From assembly GCF_964656455.1 (NCBI RefSeq), contig NC_135715.1, forward strand, positions 39,194,603-39,258,602: 64,000 nt of DNA, given 5' to 3'. A program made the position numbers and the translations under genes. Positions 47,970 through 57,665 of this stretch are shown here, piece by piece. Within the stretch, counting starts at the first letter, position 1. Every line of letters begins with the position of its first letter. A model generated the notes under the pieces. It did no database searches and was not told where the DNA came from. It saw nothing but the letters and a program-made list of their open reading frames with translations. This stretch comes from Halichoerus grypus (Eukaryota > Chordata > Mammalia > Carnivora > Phocidae).

Positions 47970-48074
47970 TGTATTGCCTATAAGGTGACTGTTACTGTAT
48001 ATTGTCTGTGTTCCTTTCTGGTCTATGTTGCTTTTAGGCTCTCTCTTTGCTTAGAGGACCCCTTTCAAGATTTC

Positions 48075-48947
48075 TTATAGGGCTGGTTTCGTGTTTGCAA
48101 ATTCCTTTAGTTTTTGTTTGTCCTGGAAGCTTTTTATCTCTCCTTCAATTTTCAATGACAGCCTAGCTGGATATCGTATTCTTGGCTGCATATTTTTCTC
48201 GTTTAGTGCTCTGAATATGTCCTGCCAGTCCTTTCTGGCCTGCCAGGTCTCTGTGGATAGGTCTGTTGCCAATCTAATGTTTCTACCATTGTAGGTTACA
48301 TATCTCTTCTCCCGAGCTGCTTTCAGGATTTTCTCTTTGTCTCTGAGACTCGTAAGTTTTACTATTAGATGTCGGGGTGTTGACCTATTTTTATTGATTT
48401 TGAGAGGGGTTCTCTGTGCTTCCTGGATTTTGATGCCTGTTTCCTTCCCCAAATTAGGGAAGTTCTCTGCTATAATTTGCTCCATTATACCTTCTGCCCC
48501 TGTCTCTCTTTCTTCTTCTTCTGGGATCCCAATTATTCTAATGTTGTTTCGTCTTATGGTATGGTTTATCTCTCGAATTCTGCCCTCGTGATCCAGTAAT
48601 TGTTTATCTCTCTTTTTCTCAGCTTCTTTATTTTCCATCATTTGGTCTTCTATCTCACTGATTCTTTCTTCTGCCTCATTTATCCTAGCAGTTAGTGCCC
48701 CCATATTTGATTGCACCTCATTAATAGCCTTTTTGATTTCTACTTGGTTAGATTTTAGTTCTTTTACTTCTCCAGAAACGGTTTCTCTAATAACTTCCAT
48801 GCTTTTTTCAAGCCCAGCTAGTATCTTTAAAGTGATGATTCTGAACTCTAGATCTGACATCGTACTAATGTCCGTATTGAGTAGGTCCCTGGCAGTTGGT
48901 ACTACCTCTTGTTCTTTTTGTTGAGGTGATTTTTTCCGTCTTGTCAT
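48075..48947 (-). CDS. L1 ORF1p RNA-binding protein
   Basis: 290 codons, open from ATG (48947) to TAA (48075). ORF1p is the trimeric RNA chaperone that coats L1 RNA in the cytoplasm. The layout fits: a basic N-terminus (MTRRKK), a Glu/Lys/Ile-rich coiled coil at about residues 50-130, an RRM-like domain from about 135 with the RNP-like TPRHLIVKL, and a C-terminal domain with ARKDW and RIRYPARLSLK. The family protein usually runs slightly further: seven more in-frame codons follow this TAA before a second TAA at 48051-48053, so the last few residues may have been lost. Probably still folds. Confidence 0.9.
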   Translation of the reverse strand: MTRRKKSPQQKEQEVVPTARDLLNTDISTMSDLEFRIITLKILAGLEKSMEVIRETVSGEVKELKSNQVEIKKAINEVQSNMGALTARINEAEERISEIEDQMMENKEAEKKRDKQLLDHEGRIREINHTIRRNNIRIIGIPEEEERETGAEGIMEQIIAENFPNLGKETGIKIQEAQRTPLKINKNRSTPRHLIVKLTSLRDKEKILKAAREKRYVTYNGRNIRLATDLSTETWQARKDWQDIFRALNEKNMQPRIRYPARLSLKIEGEIKSFQDKQKLKEFANTKPAL

Positions 48948-49157
48948 TTTGCCCAGAGGAGAATAGATTAATGAGAGAACAAAATGCTAACAGGGTAACA
49001 ACGTCCCCAGAAAATATACTCTAAACAAATCAGAAAAGACCTGAAGCAGTAGGAAAAGAAAGGGAAAGAGAGAAAAAAGAAAAAGAAAAAAAAAAAAGAA
49101 AAAGATAAAGATAAAGATAAAAACAAACAAAAACAGAACAAAACAAAAAAAAAAACC

Positions 49158-49700
49158 AGAATGTGATCAAATATGATCAGGCTGGTATATAGATCAGTGT
49201 CACACACTAGATTTTGGGTGTATTTTGGTCTGTTAGAAGAAAGTGCCTCCCAAAATTTGAAAGAAAGAAAAACTTATATATGTACAAAAATAAGGGTTGA
49301 TATGATGAAGGGATGGAATATGATTGTAAAGATGGAAATTATAAAACATTTTATAAAAGGAATTGATAAGAAGTTGTTTGAAAAAAGAAAGAAGAGGATT
49401 TAAAAAAAAAAAGGAAAAAAAAAGGGAGAGAATGTGATCAGGCAGGGGAGTAGAAAAAAACCATACACTAGAGATTTAGGGTATATTTTTATCTGTTAGA
49501 AGAAACTATCTCAAAATTTTAAAGAGAGAACAACTTATATATACATGCCAAAAATACGGGTAACTACTATGAAGGGATAGAATATGACTCTAAAAATGAA
49601 AAATAAAAATGAAAAATAAAAAAAAAATTTAAAAAAGGGATTGATAAGATGTTGGTTGAAAAAGGGAAAAAGGAAAATTCAAAAAAATAAAAAAGAAAAA
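49158..49700 (-). repeat. 271-bp tandem duplication in L1 5' UTR
   Basis: Two diverged units begin with agaatgtgatca at 49158 and 49429. Shared landmarks in the same order are 'cactag...ttt(a/g)gg', 'tctgttagaagaaa', 'aacttatatat', 'gaagggat(g/a)gaatatga' and 'attgataag'. The region is A-rich on the plus strand (T-rich in L1 sense), lying between the CpG-rich promoter and ORF1. Confidence 0.85.
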
Positions 49701-49779
49701 GGCAGTTAAAAAAAAAAATAACTTTGAAAGACTAAAGAATCATGGTAAAAAAAGCCATGAATTCTATGTGCAGTATTCC

Positions 49780-50808
49780 CTAGCGCTGGAGTTCTGGCGT
49801 TCTCACTGATCGGTAAACTTGGTCTTGGCTGGCTGTTCTCGCTGATCTTCTGGGGGAGGGGCCTGTTGCTGTGGTTCCCAAATGTCTTTGCTGGAGGCAG
49901 AACTGCCCCGCCCTTGCCCAGTCCGGACTAAGTAATCTGCTCGGGTTTGCTCTCGAAGCTTTTGTTCCCTGCAAGCTTTCCGTACAGCTTTGGAGGCGGA
50001 GAGTGAAAATGGCGGCCTCCCAATCTCTACCCTGGAGGAGCCGAGAACTCGGGGTCCCGCTCCTCAGCGAGCCCCCAGAGAAAAGCAGTCAGTCACTCCC
50101 GTCTCCCCAGTCTCCGGCCACACTCCGCGCTCACCCGGCCTGTGACCGCGCCTTTCTATCTGGCACCCGACCCCGGGTGGAGTCTCCAAACCCAGCAGAT
50201 CCCCGCGGTGCGCTCCCGCACCTCTCCTCCCGGGGGAGGAAGGGGAGTCTCCCCGGATCTGCCGCTTGTTGGGTCCCTGCTGGAGGAGCAGGGGCCCGAC
50301 TGTGCCGCGGATCACGGTTTATGGCAACCCCGAGCTGAGAGCCCGCGCCTGGGCTCCGTCTCTGCAGCCGGCTTCCCTGCTCCGATACCTGGGAGCTCTG
50401 CCGCACTCAGGCACCCCTGGTCTTTCTGTGACCCCGAGGGTCCTGAGACCACACTGTCCCATGAGGGTTCCACCCCCCACTTAGCCACCGGAGTGACGTC
50501 CCTCAGCGGAGCAGACTTCTAAGAGTTCCGATTTTGTGCTCCGCGGCTCTATCACTTGCCAGAAGCGGCGGATGGAAGCCCCTCCCCGCCGTCTATGCTC
50601 CCGAATATCGCCTCGGATTCACTTCTCCGCACGTCCTACCTTCCAGAAAGTGGTCGCTTTTCTGTTCAGAGAGTTGCTGCTCTTCTTTTCTTCGATCTCC
50701 TGTTGAGTTAGTAGGTGTTCAGAATGGTTTGATCCCTATCCAGCTGAATTCCTGAGAGGAGACGAAATCCAGGTCTCCTACTCCTCCGCCATCTTGCTCC
50801 TAAAACCC
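49780..50808 (-). promoter_or_regulatory. CpG-rich L1 5' UTR promoter with YY1-like site
   Basis: The outer kilobase of the 5' UTR is G+C- and CpG-rich, unlike all flanking DNA. L1 5' UTRs act as internal Pol II promoters. Twelve bases into the element (50786-50796) is CCGCCATCTTG, that is CAAGATGGCGG in L1 sense, a good YY1 motif. In human L1 a YY1 site in the same place directs correct start-site choice. Open frames here (up to 155 codons) are by-products of base composition. Likely silenced by CpG methylation in most tissues. Confidence 0.85.
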
Positions 50809-50825
50809 AATGGGAGGGCATTTTT
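50809..50825. repeat. Right TSD of the full-length L1
   Basis: Exact copy of 43674-43690, directly next to the first base of the L1 5' UTR. Confidence 0.97.
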
Positions 50826-52812
50826 AAAAATCCTACCTCACAAACTTATCCAAGTGAGTAGTGGAATCTCACATCACTTAAGACAAATTCAAGAAAAAAT
50901 GTTTTTAATTCTCAGCAAGAGTTTTACAACTCTTATAAACTGTGTAAATCAGTGCAGTTGTACTGTTTAAAAGGAAAAAAGGAGGCCATTGTTAGACTCT
51001 TCCTGCCATCCTTTGAGGAGAATTTTGCTAGCAATTGCTATGCTAATGTAATACTTTTCTAAATGGATTTCTCCTGTCTATGGGTAGGTTAAATAAATGA
51101 TACTTTGCAGGGTAATACAAAAGGTATGACTAGCTTAGAATGAAGCAAGATTGTTTCCTTTTGACTAGGTACTCACGTTTTATGTGTAGGTTAGTAGTCG
51201 TTACTGTACAGCTGAAAATCACACTTCACTTGCTTGGGAAAACACATTTTAGCAAGATGCCAGTGCTTTGTTTCTGTTTGTACAATTGCACTATCACTAG
51301 GAGCTTCCTCAGTAGAGTAGTTTCCTTCTGTGGGGCTGGCATCTGAAGAGAGGAAAATTGAGTGACCTTGTATCGCTGAGGAGGAACGCCAAGTCAGAAA
51401 TGGAAGACTCCCCTGTGAAGGGAACTGCTGAGAGTTTTCATTGCACAAGATAACAAAGCAGGGGTGGATCTTTCAAAAATTATAAAGCTAGCTCCAAAGG
51501 CACTAGACTGTCTCTTCCTCTGCCATTTCTGTGTTTATATTTCTAATTCTAGGCATTGAGAGACGGGGAAATTGCAGGAGGGGAAAAAAGGAAAACACTG
51601 TTTCTTCAGGGTTATCGCCATTTACTTTAACAATATATTAGTTATTGTTTGTGTCACTGAAGGTGTTTTGCTGTGATAACATCTTTACCACTTTTACTTT
51701 GGAGACTATGGCATAATAACTCACCAATGGAGTTCCTGTGATTTGATTCTTTTTAGTATTTATTTAGGGACACAGATGGGTGTCTTTGGACATTTGTCCA
51801 GTGTATGCATAATTAGTGTGTTTGATAATTTATCTCTAATAAATGATCCATTCTTTTCTATTTTCTTTTATCTTCGACTTTCTTACACATTTTGGGCCAT
51901 TACGTCAAGGCATGTTTAAAAATGTAAATGGGCAAACAGGTTTCCTTATGTAGTTCTAACCATGTGGAACCTCATCAGCACAAAGGGTACTGAGTCTATG
52001 AAATAAAAAGTCCAGAACACTAAACTTTCTTCTGTGGCGTATCAGCACTGTGTCCATGTACGCTTCTTAATACTATTACCTATTTTATGGAAATTAAAAG
52101 AGAAGGGCAGAGATGAATGCAGAAAAAGAGAAACCAATCATTTGTAGATCAAAGTAGTAGAGAAGATTTATATCTAACATACTAAGTGATGAATTCAGAG
52201 AGAGAATTCTTTTAATTAGAAAAAATGACATGACAATATTTGCTGGTTTGGAATTCTTCTTTTTTAGCAGCTTGAATAAAACAAGGTCGCAGCTATATTT
52301 CATCCTGACACTTACAGTAATTTGGGAATGATCACAACATGGAAAAATGGACAAAACTAACAATATAAGTTTTACATAGTCAGATATTTTCGGCAAGGAG
52401 TGTCCTGTAAGAGTGAAGATGTGTTCTGAAAAGCTTGTGTAGAGGATTAGTGCTCCTTCCTTTTAGTGTCCCAAAACAAAGCTGGCCAAGGAATGAGGAA
52501 ATCCCAGGAACATTCATATTCAAATCTCACAGTCCCTGCACAGCCTACCTGTTTAAATTTAGCTCAAGCAAGCATGGGATGGCTTTTTTCTACCACTTTG
52601 GCAGTTGAGTGCATTCAGGGATAGGCTCACAGTACTTTGATGTACTTTTGCTTGCAACAAAAGTAATCATGTAGGTTTATTATTTATAAGTAATCCAAAA
52701 GACAGACAGATTCTCTTATTCACAGAGATTTTGTTAAAAACAAAAGTAATCCTAACATTTCAAAAGTATGTGACTTTGAGGTACTCTTGCTGGGGATGTG
52801 TTAAGTCTGTTT
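50826..52812. other. Unannotated sequence
   Basis: No gene or nameable repeat. Base composition returns to the A+T-rich background directly after the L1 TSD. Confidence 0.5.
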
Positions 52813-52827
52813 CGAACTTCCATTCTT

Positions 52828-53037
52828 TTTTTTTTTTTTTTTTTAAAGATTTTTTATGTATTTATTTGACAGAGAGAGAGACAGCGAGAGAGGGAACACA
52901 AGCAGGGGGAATGGGAGAGGGAGAAGCAGGCTTCCTGCGGAGCAGGGAGCCCGATGTGGGGCTCGATCCCAGGACCCTGGGATCATGACCTGAGCCAAAG
53001 GCAGACGCTTAACGACTGAGCCACCCAGGCGCCCCAA
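52828..53037 (-). mobile_element. CAN-SINE, minus strand
   Basis: Full length, T20 tail at left, 'cacaagcagggggaatggga' body, head complement at right. A 15-bp TSD cgaacttccattctt is at 52813-52827 and 53038-53052. Confidence 0.97.
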
Positions 53038-53052
53038 CGAACTTCCATTCTT

Positions 53053-53654
53053 GTGAAATTTGACGTTACTATGTTTCAGAAATTCATTTCAGATATCTGT
53101 TCCAGATATTAGGTTTCAGATATTCAGAGAAAAACCATATCAAAAATATCTTGTATGTTAACTCCCAATGCAGTGAGAATTGATCTCTTTCTAAGAACTC
53201 ATAAAATAAAAGGACAAATTATGCCAAATTAACAAATACTAGTGACTTCAGGAGAGGAGGAGGGAGGGAGAGAGAGAGAGAGAGAGAGATTTCAAAGCAT
53301 TGCATAAGTTACAAAAAACATGGAATTTAAAACTCTCATGATTTTTAGGCATTTTAGCTTGGCAGAATTTCTGAACCTGGAGCTGTACAGACTTTCCTCT
53401 TCTGGGGGATCTTCATTCTGACAAAATTATTAATCAAAATATTTGTACAAGATACAGTACTTTTATTTTTATCTTTTATTAGCACCACAGGATCACAGTC
53501 ACTTTACATAACATTTGTAACTCAAACCTCAGGTGTTCCTTCTTTATGCTTGTTCAGTTCATAATTAGAATAAATAGCATTATTCCTTCTCTAAAGCGCT
53601 TACAATAGGGAAACTCCAGTTAGTGGAAGCTTTCTGCCCTTCTTGATAGGTGGC
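53053..53654. other. Unannotated sequence with (GA)n
   Basis: Contains a G/A run (53251-53289). Several diverged copies of 'cagatatt' type sequence lie at 53090-53125. No gene. Confidence 0.5.
53251..53289. repeat. (GA)n purine microsatellite
   Basis: GGAGAGGAGGAGGGAGGG followed by about 10 GA units. Confidence 0.95.
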
Positions 53655-54645
53655 TTTACACTTATAGCTGTTATTTATTTTTATTGAGCACCAATTATGT
53701 CCCAGCCTGGTGCTCAGTCCTAAGAATATATAAGGAATAATACTGTCATAGCCCCTTCTATTGGGGGAATCAGACCAATATCCAATTAAGTAGTGCACCT
53801 AAGTGCTTTGAAAGGGAAGAGTTGTGCAGTGGAGATGTAAATAAATGGAAGAATTTAAATGCATTGTAGGAGCTAACATCGCAGGGTTAGCTTGGGTTGA
53901 TTGAGGAGACGGCTAAGTCAAGAATAACTTCATAGCCCTAGCCTTGGCAATAAAGTGAAAGCTGTGAAGTTTGAAAGGGAAGATGAGAAAAGATGAGAAG
54001 CTTCATGTTGGACACGCTAATTTTGAAGTACATTTGGGGGAGATGAACAGAAATGTTCGAGATGCAATTGAGTGTATGTTGTGGGCAGAGGCCAAATGAG
54101 AGCACCTTGAAGCACAGACGGGTGGTTAAGAATCAGCGACATTCAAGGTAGAGAAATGTGTTTAAAAAAATTTGGCTTAACGCAACAAGAATGAGTCAAT
54201 GGACTAAAGAGAACTTTTTTTTTTTTTTTGCTTTGTTTTAACAAGGAAAAGATTTGAACATATGTAAATGCTGAGTGCCAGAAAAGAAGGAAACAGTGAA
54301 GGCTAAATAAAGGAGTCATAATTGATAATATTTAGTTCCACGGATGGGAAGGAAGTTGGATGCAGAGTGCACATGGAGGGGCTGGGATGTGAGAGCGTAT
54401 GGGCCAGGGTTAACTTTAAATACACGAAAGCAGAAAAGAGAAGTGAGGAAATAAGGGAGGATTGTAAAGAGGTGGCAAACTGGGGGATTTTCCTACTGAT
54501 GGTAACCGTTTCTAAGAATTGATATGGCCTTTTTTGAGGTGAAAGGAGATTGGTGGAAATGAAGGGTTAACAGAGAGCAAAGGAGATTTAAAATGTTGTT
54601 GTAAAGGAGGGGAATGAGAGGGAAAGAGAGAACTAGAAGCAGTGC
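53655..54645 (+). repeat. Ancient mammalian interspersed repeat (third copy)
   Basis: Landmarks 'attgagcaccaattatgtcc', 'gtgctcagtcctaagaatat' and 'cttcatgttggacacgctaa' followed by 'ttcgagatgcaattgagtg' place this in the same old family as 8.3-9.3 kb and 32.6-33.2 kb, here mostly its 3' part. Boundaries are approximate and the class is uncertain. Confidence 0.45.
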
Positions 54646-54760
54646 CTGGCAATATTAGGGAGTACATGGCTGAAGTTAGAACCACAAATGATAGTGACAT
54701 GAACCTGTGAAATTCTGAGATTTTTCTCCTGAGGCATACTTGTGCACACGTGCACATGTG

Positions 54761-54783
54761 CACACAGACACACAGACACACAG

Positions 54784-54823
<40 letters not shown>
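54761..54823. repeat. (CA)n microsatellite with CAGACA units
   Basis: CACAGA repeats pass into about 20 CA units. The preceding 20 bases contain the alternating purine-pyrimidine string gtgcacacgtgcacatgtgc. Confidence 0.96.
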
Positions 54824-54825
<2 letters not shown>

Positions 54826-55267
54826 CAGATTTTTAATAGAGATTTCCCCTGAAAGTTGCCAGCTATATTAAAACAAGAGCAAAAGTTGGCAGTTTTTTCA
54901 AGATATCTGGGGTATCTACATATTTTGGTTTAAGAATAATATTCTCTAGTTTAACAATGAATATTCTCTACTTTTTATTTCCCAATTTATATCATTATGA
55001 ACTGCCACATACTGGCTTCTATTGGCTTTACTAGAAAGCTCATATAACCAATTTAGCCTTTTTGCATTTCTCAACAGAGGCTGAGTTAACATTTGGAGGG
55101 ATGGGGTGGGATAATCAAACATTCTCACTTCCATTCCTCTCCCTTTGGGTTGCCCTTTTGATAGCTCTGCATTTCCAGATTTCTCCATGTCATTTTGCAA
55201 ATCCAAATTATGTTACCATTAACACACTCCTTTTGCTGAAAAGAAGAGAGTTCTTAACAGGTCTTAA
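54824..55267. other. Unannotated sequence
   Basis: No gene or nameable repeat. Confidence 0.5.
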
Positions 55268-55281
55268 AACTTGTCAACTTT

Positions 55282-55484
55282 GGGGCGCCTGGGTGGCTCA
55301 GTCATTAAGCGTCTGCCTTCTGCTCAGGTCATGACCCCAGGGTCCTGGGATCAAGCCCCGCATCGGGCTCCCTGCTCAGCGGGGAGCCTGCTTCTCCCTC
55401 TCCCACTCCCTCTGCTTGTGTTCCTGCTCTTGCGATCTCTCTCTGTCAAATAAATAAATAAAATCTTAAAAAAAAAAAAACAAC
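55282..55484 (+). mobile_element. CAN-SINE, plus strand
   Basis: Full length with 'cccactccctctgcttgtg' body and (AAAT)n tail. The TSD aactt(g/a)tcaa(c/a)ttt has two mismatches (55268-55281 and 55485-55498), so it is somewhat older than the copies with perfect TSDs. Confidence 0.96.
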
Positions 55485-55498
55485 AACTTATCAAATTT

Positions 55499-56959
55499 GC
55501 CTGTACCCTCTTTAGAAATTCTTGTGCAGAAAGGATGCTGATTATTTGTTCTGGAGTTATCTATAAAAGTTCAAGACATACAAGATTCACAAAACTAAAA
55601 TGCCAGTCTTCCGTGGCAGAATAAAGGTAGACGCAAAAGGAAGAGTAATAAGAAAAAAATCTGATACTTCTGATACAAATGGAATTCATATTCCAAAGGA
55701 AATTGACAACCATTTATATGATTATAAAACTATGAAGATTTATCATACATAATAAGTTACTTTCAAAATATTTTTATTACTTTCAATTTATTTGATTTTA
55801 ACAGAATTATTCTTATAATTAAATTATGATAAAGATTTTGATAGCTTATCTTGGCAAAAACATGAACTCATTAAAGCCCCTTCCCACTTCATTTTTTCCC
55901 CCTCACTTTTCCACCTGAGTTCCAGATGATTAAGCACATTAATCATTATTTAGCATCACTTCATAATGGGCTGACTGACCTTGATTATCTGCATATCAAT
56001 GGAGGTTTCATTGGTGTACCCTGAACCTACAGTATATGACCCAATTCAAAACTTTCTGACTGTTCTTTTAGGTAAATCATTTTCTATTTAAATGTCTTTC
56101 AAAAGTTGAAATTTCTAAAAACCAGAGGAAGTTTTGTTTTTTTTTCCCCTATGACACATTACTTTTTTCTTCTGTGCCAGTAGAAAAATCCAGGTTATGA
56201 GAGTGAGTCTACAGATGCTATCGCTTGATCCAATCATCTTCTTAGTGATAATGATGATAATAATAATAAAAAGCATCTTTAACTTAATCTCTTCTCACCC
56301 CTCACTTTACCTCTTTCCTGAATCTAACTCCCCCACACTCCTGTGGAGCGCTGTGTATGTGCATCCTTCTCCTGAGTCACTGTGCATCCCTTCTTATTCT
56401 TACATTAAGTTCAGTTCATCTGAACCGTAGTTTGGGGAAAGAACCCTGCTCTTAGAAGGCACACATCATTTGTTACTTGAACAAATGAATTCTTGTCATT
56501 ACCTATAACAGTGTTACCACTTGGCAGTTGCTTTTCCTCATGTCAACTCTTTTTCTTTACTTCACTTTTGGGCAATGACTCAAGCTCTGTTTTTCAGTTC
56601 TTCATCTGTAAAATCTTGCATAAAGCAAGTGCTATGTAATTGTAAGTGATGACAGTGATGGCAATGGGGAAGATGATGACGGGGCATTTCACAGAGAAGC
56701 AATGGTGCAGGAAAGGCAAATGAGAGAGTGAGTTCACTTTCGAGAATGCTGATGATTCTTCCCTGAACACATTGCTATGACTTCACCTCACGTCACCCTT
56801 GCTTTGAGGTCATTTTGAAGAAACGTCCTGCAAGTGAGAGGAACCCACAGTGCACTCTCTTCTGAGCTTATAATTTCAATCCAGTGAAGGAAATTGAGGT
56901 TAGTCTGCTCTCTACCATTATGCTATCTACTGAGAGTTCAAATAAGAGTAAGAGGTTTC
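55499..56959. other. Unannotated sequence, possible conserved element
   Basis: No gene. 55915-56035 is rich in short homeodomain- and nuclear-receptor-like motifs (see findings). A weak MIR-like stretch lies at about 56570-56650. Confidence 0.45.
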
Positions 56960-57413
56960 AGTAGTTTCTTGTAGCTGCTGTAACAAATTACCACAGACTT
57001 GGTTACCTGAAAACCAGAAATGTCTTCTCTCCTATCTCTGGATGCCAGAGGTCAGAAATCAAGGTGCTGGCAGGACTGCACGCCCTCTACAGGTTTTAGG
57101 GAGATCTTATTCCTTCTGTCTTCAGTTGCTATTGGAGGTCACATGTTCCTCGGCTTGTGGCTACGTTTCGCTAGTCTCTGCCTCCAATGGTCACATTGCT
57201 TCCTCTTTTTATTTCTATGTGTCTTTTGTCTGTGTGTCCATTCTAAGGACACTTATCATTGGATATAGGTCCCACCGGGAAAATCCAGGATGATCTCATG
57301 TCTAGATCCTTAATTACATTTACAGAGACCTTTTTTTCCAAATGAGATCACATTCACAATTCTGAGATTTGGATATGAACATAACTTTTTGGAGCCACAA
57401 TTCAACCTCCTAC
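56960..57413 (-). repeat. MLT1-like LTR, minus strand
   Basis: 'gtagctgctgtaacaaatta', 'ccacagacttgg', 'cagaaatcaaggtgctggca', 'aatgagatcacattcacaat' and 'attcaacctcctaca' follow the antisense MLT1 consensus. Solo, diverged. Confidence 0.75.
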
Positions 57414-57514
57414 AGATATACTTAGGTAATATGAAGCTGTGTTTCTAAATAACTGTGGAATTATCCTTCTTAATCAAAATTGAAGTTACTTAATCTTTTT
57501 CCTTAATTCTAAAA

Positions 57515-57665
57515 GCTACCCAATCCTCAGTTTGATGTCCTAGTCAAACCTCTTCCAGAAGATCTTCTCTGGCCGCTCAAATTTACATCAGACTCCCATT
57601 ATCCATATGTTAATAGCACATATTGTCTGTATTGCTTGTTTTGGTTCCTGCTCATGTATTATTTT
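57515..57665 (+). repeat. L2-like fragment
   Basis: 'cctcttccagaagatcttct' and 'cattgtctgtattgcttg'-like text match the 3' part of L2. Weak. Confidence 0.4.

Larger units (their letters stand above)
43691..50808 (-). mobile_element. Full-length L1 LINE (7.1 kb), minus strand
   Basis: A complete element with a perfect 17-bp TSD. From its 5' end (50808) it has a 1.86-kb 5' UTR starting gggttttaggagcaagatgg, ORF1 (48947 down to 48075), a spacer of about 105 bases, ORF2 (47969 down to 44149), and a 3' UTR of about 460 bases with a T-rich (A-rich in sense) end at 43691. The perfect TSD, the clean ORF1 and few ORF2 breaks argue for a young insertion. Autonomy is lost through ORF2. It is the only L1 in the window with its own promoter, so it could still be transcribed. 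Confidence 0.97.

Noticed and set aside
49871..50522. 155- and 126-codon open frames in the CpG-rich block
   Set aside because: They lie in the L1 5' UTR, opposite to the element's direction, and reflect low stop-codon density in GC-rich DNA. The whole block lies inside the L1 TSDs.
49780..50808. CpG-island promoter of a host gene
   Set aside because: It ends exactly at the L1 5' boundary and TSD, with ORF1 downstream on the same strand, so it is the L1's own promoter.
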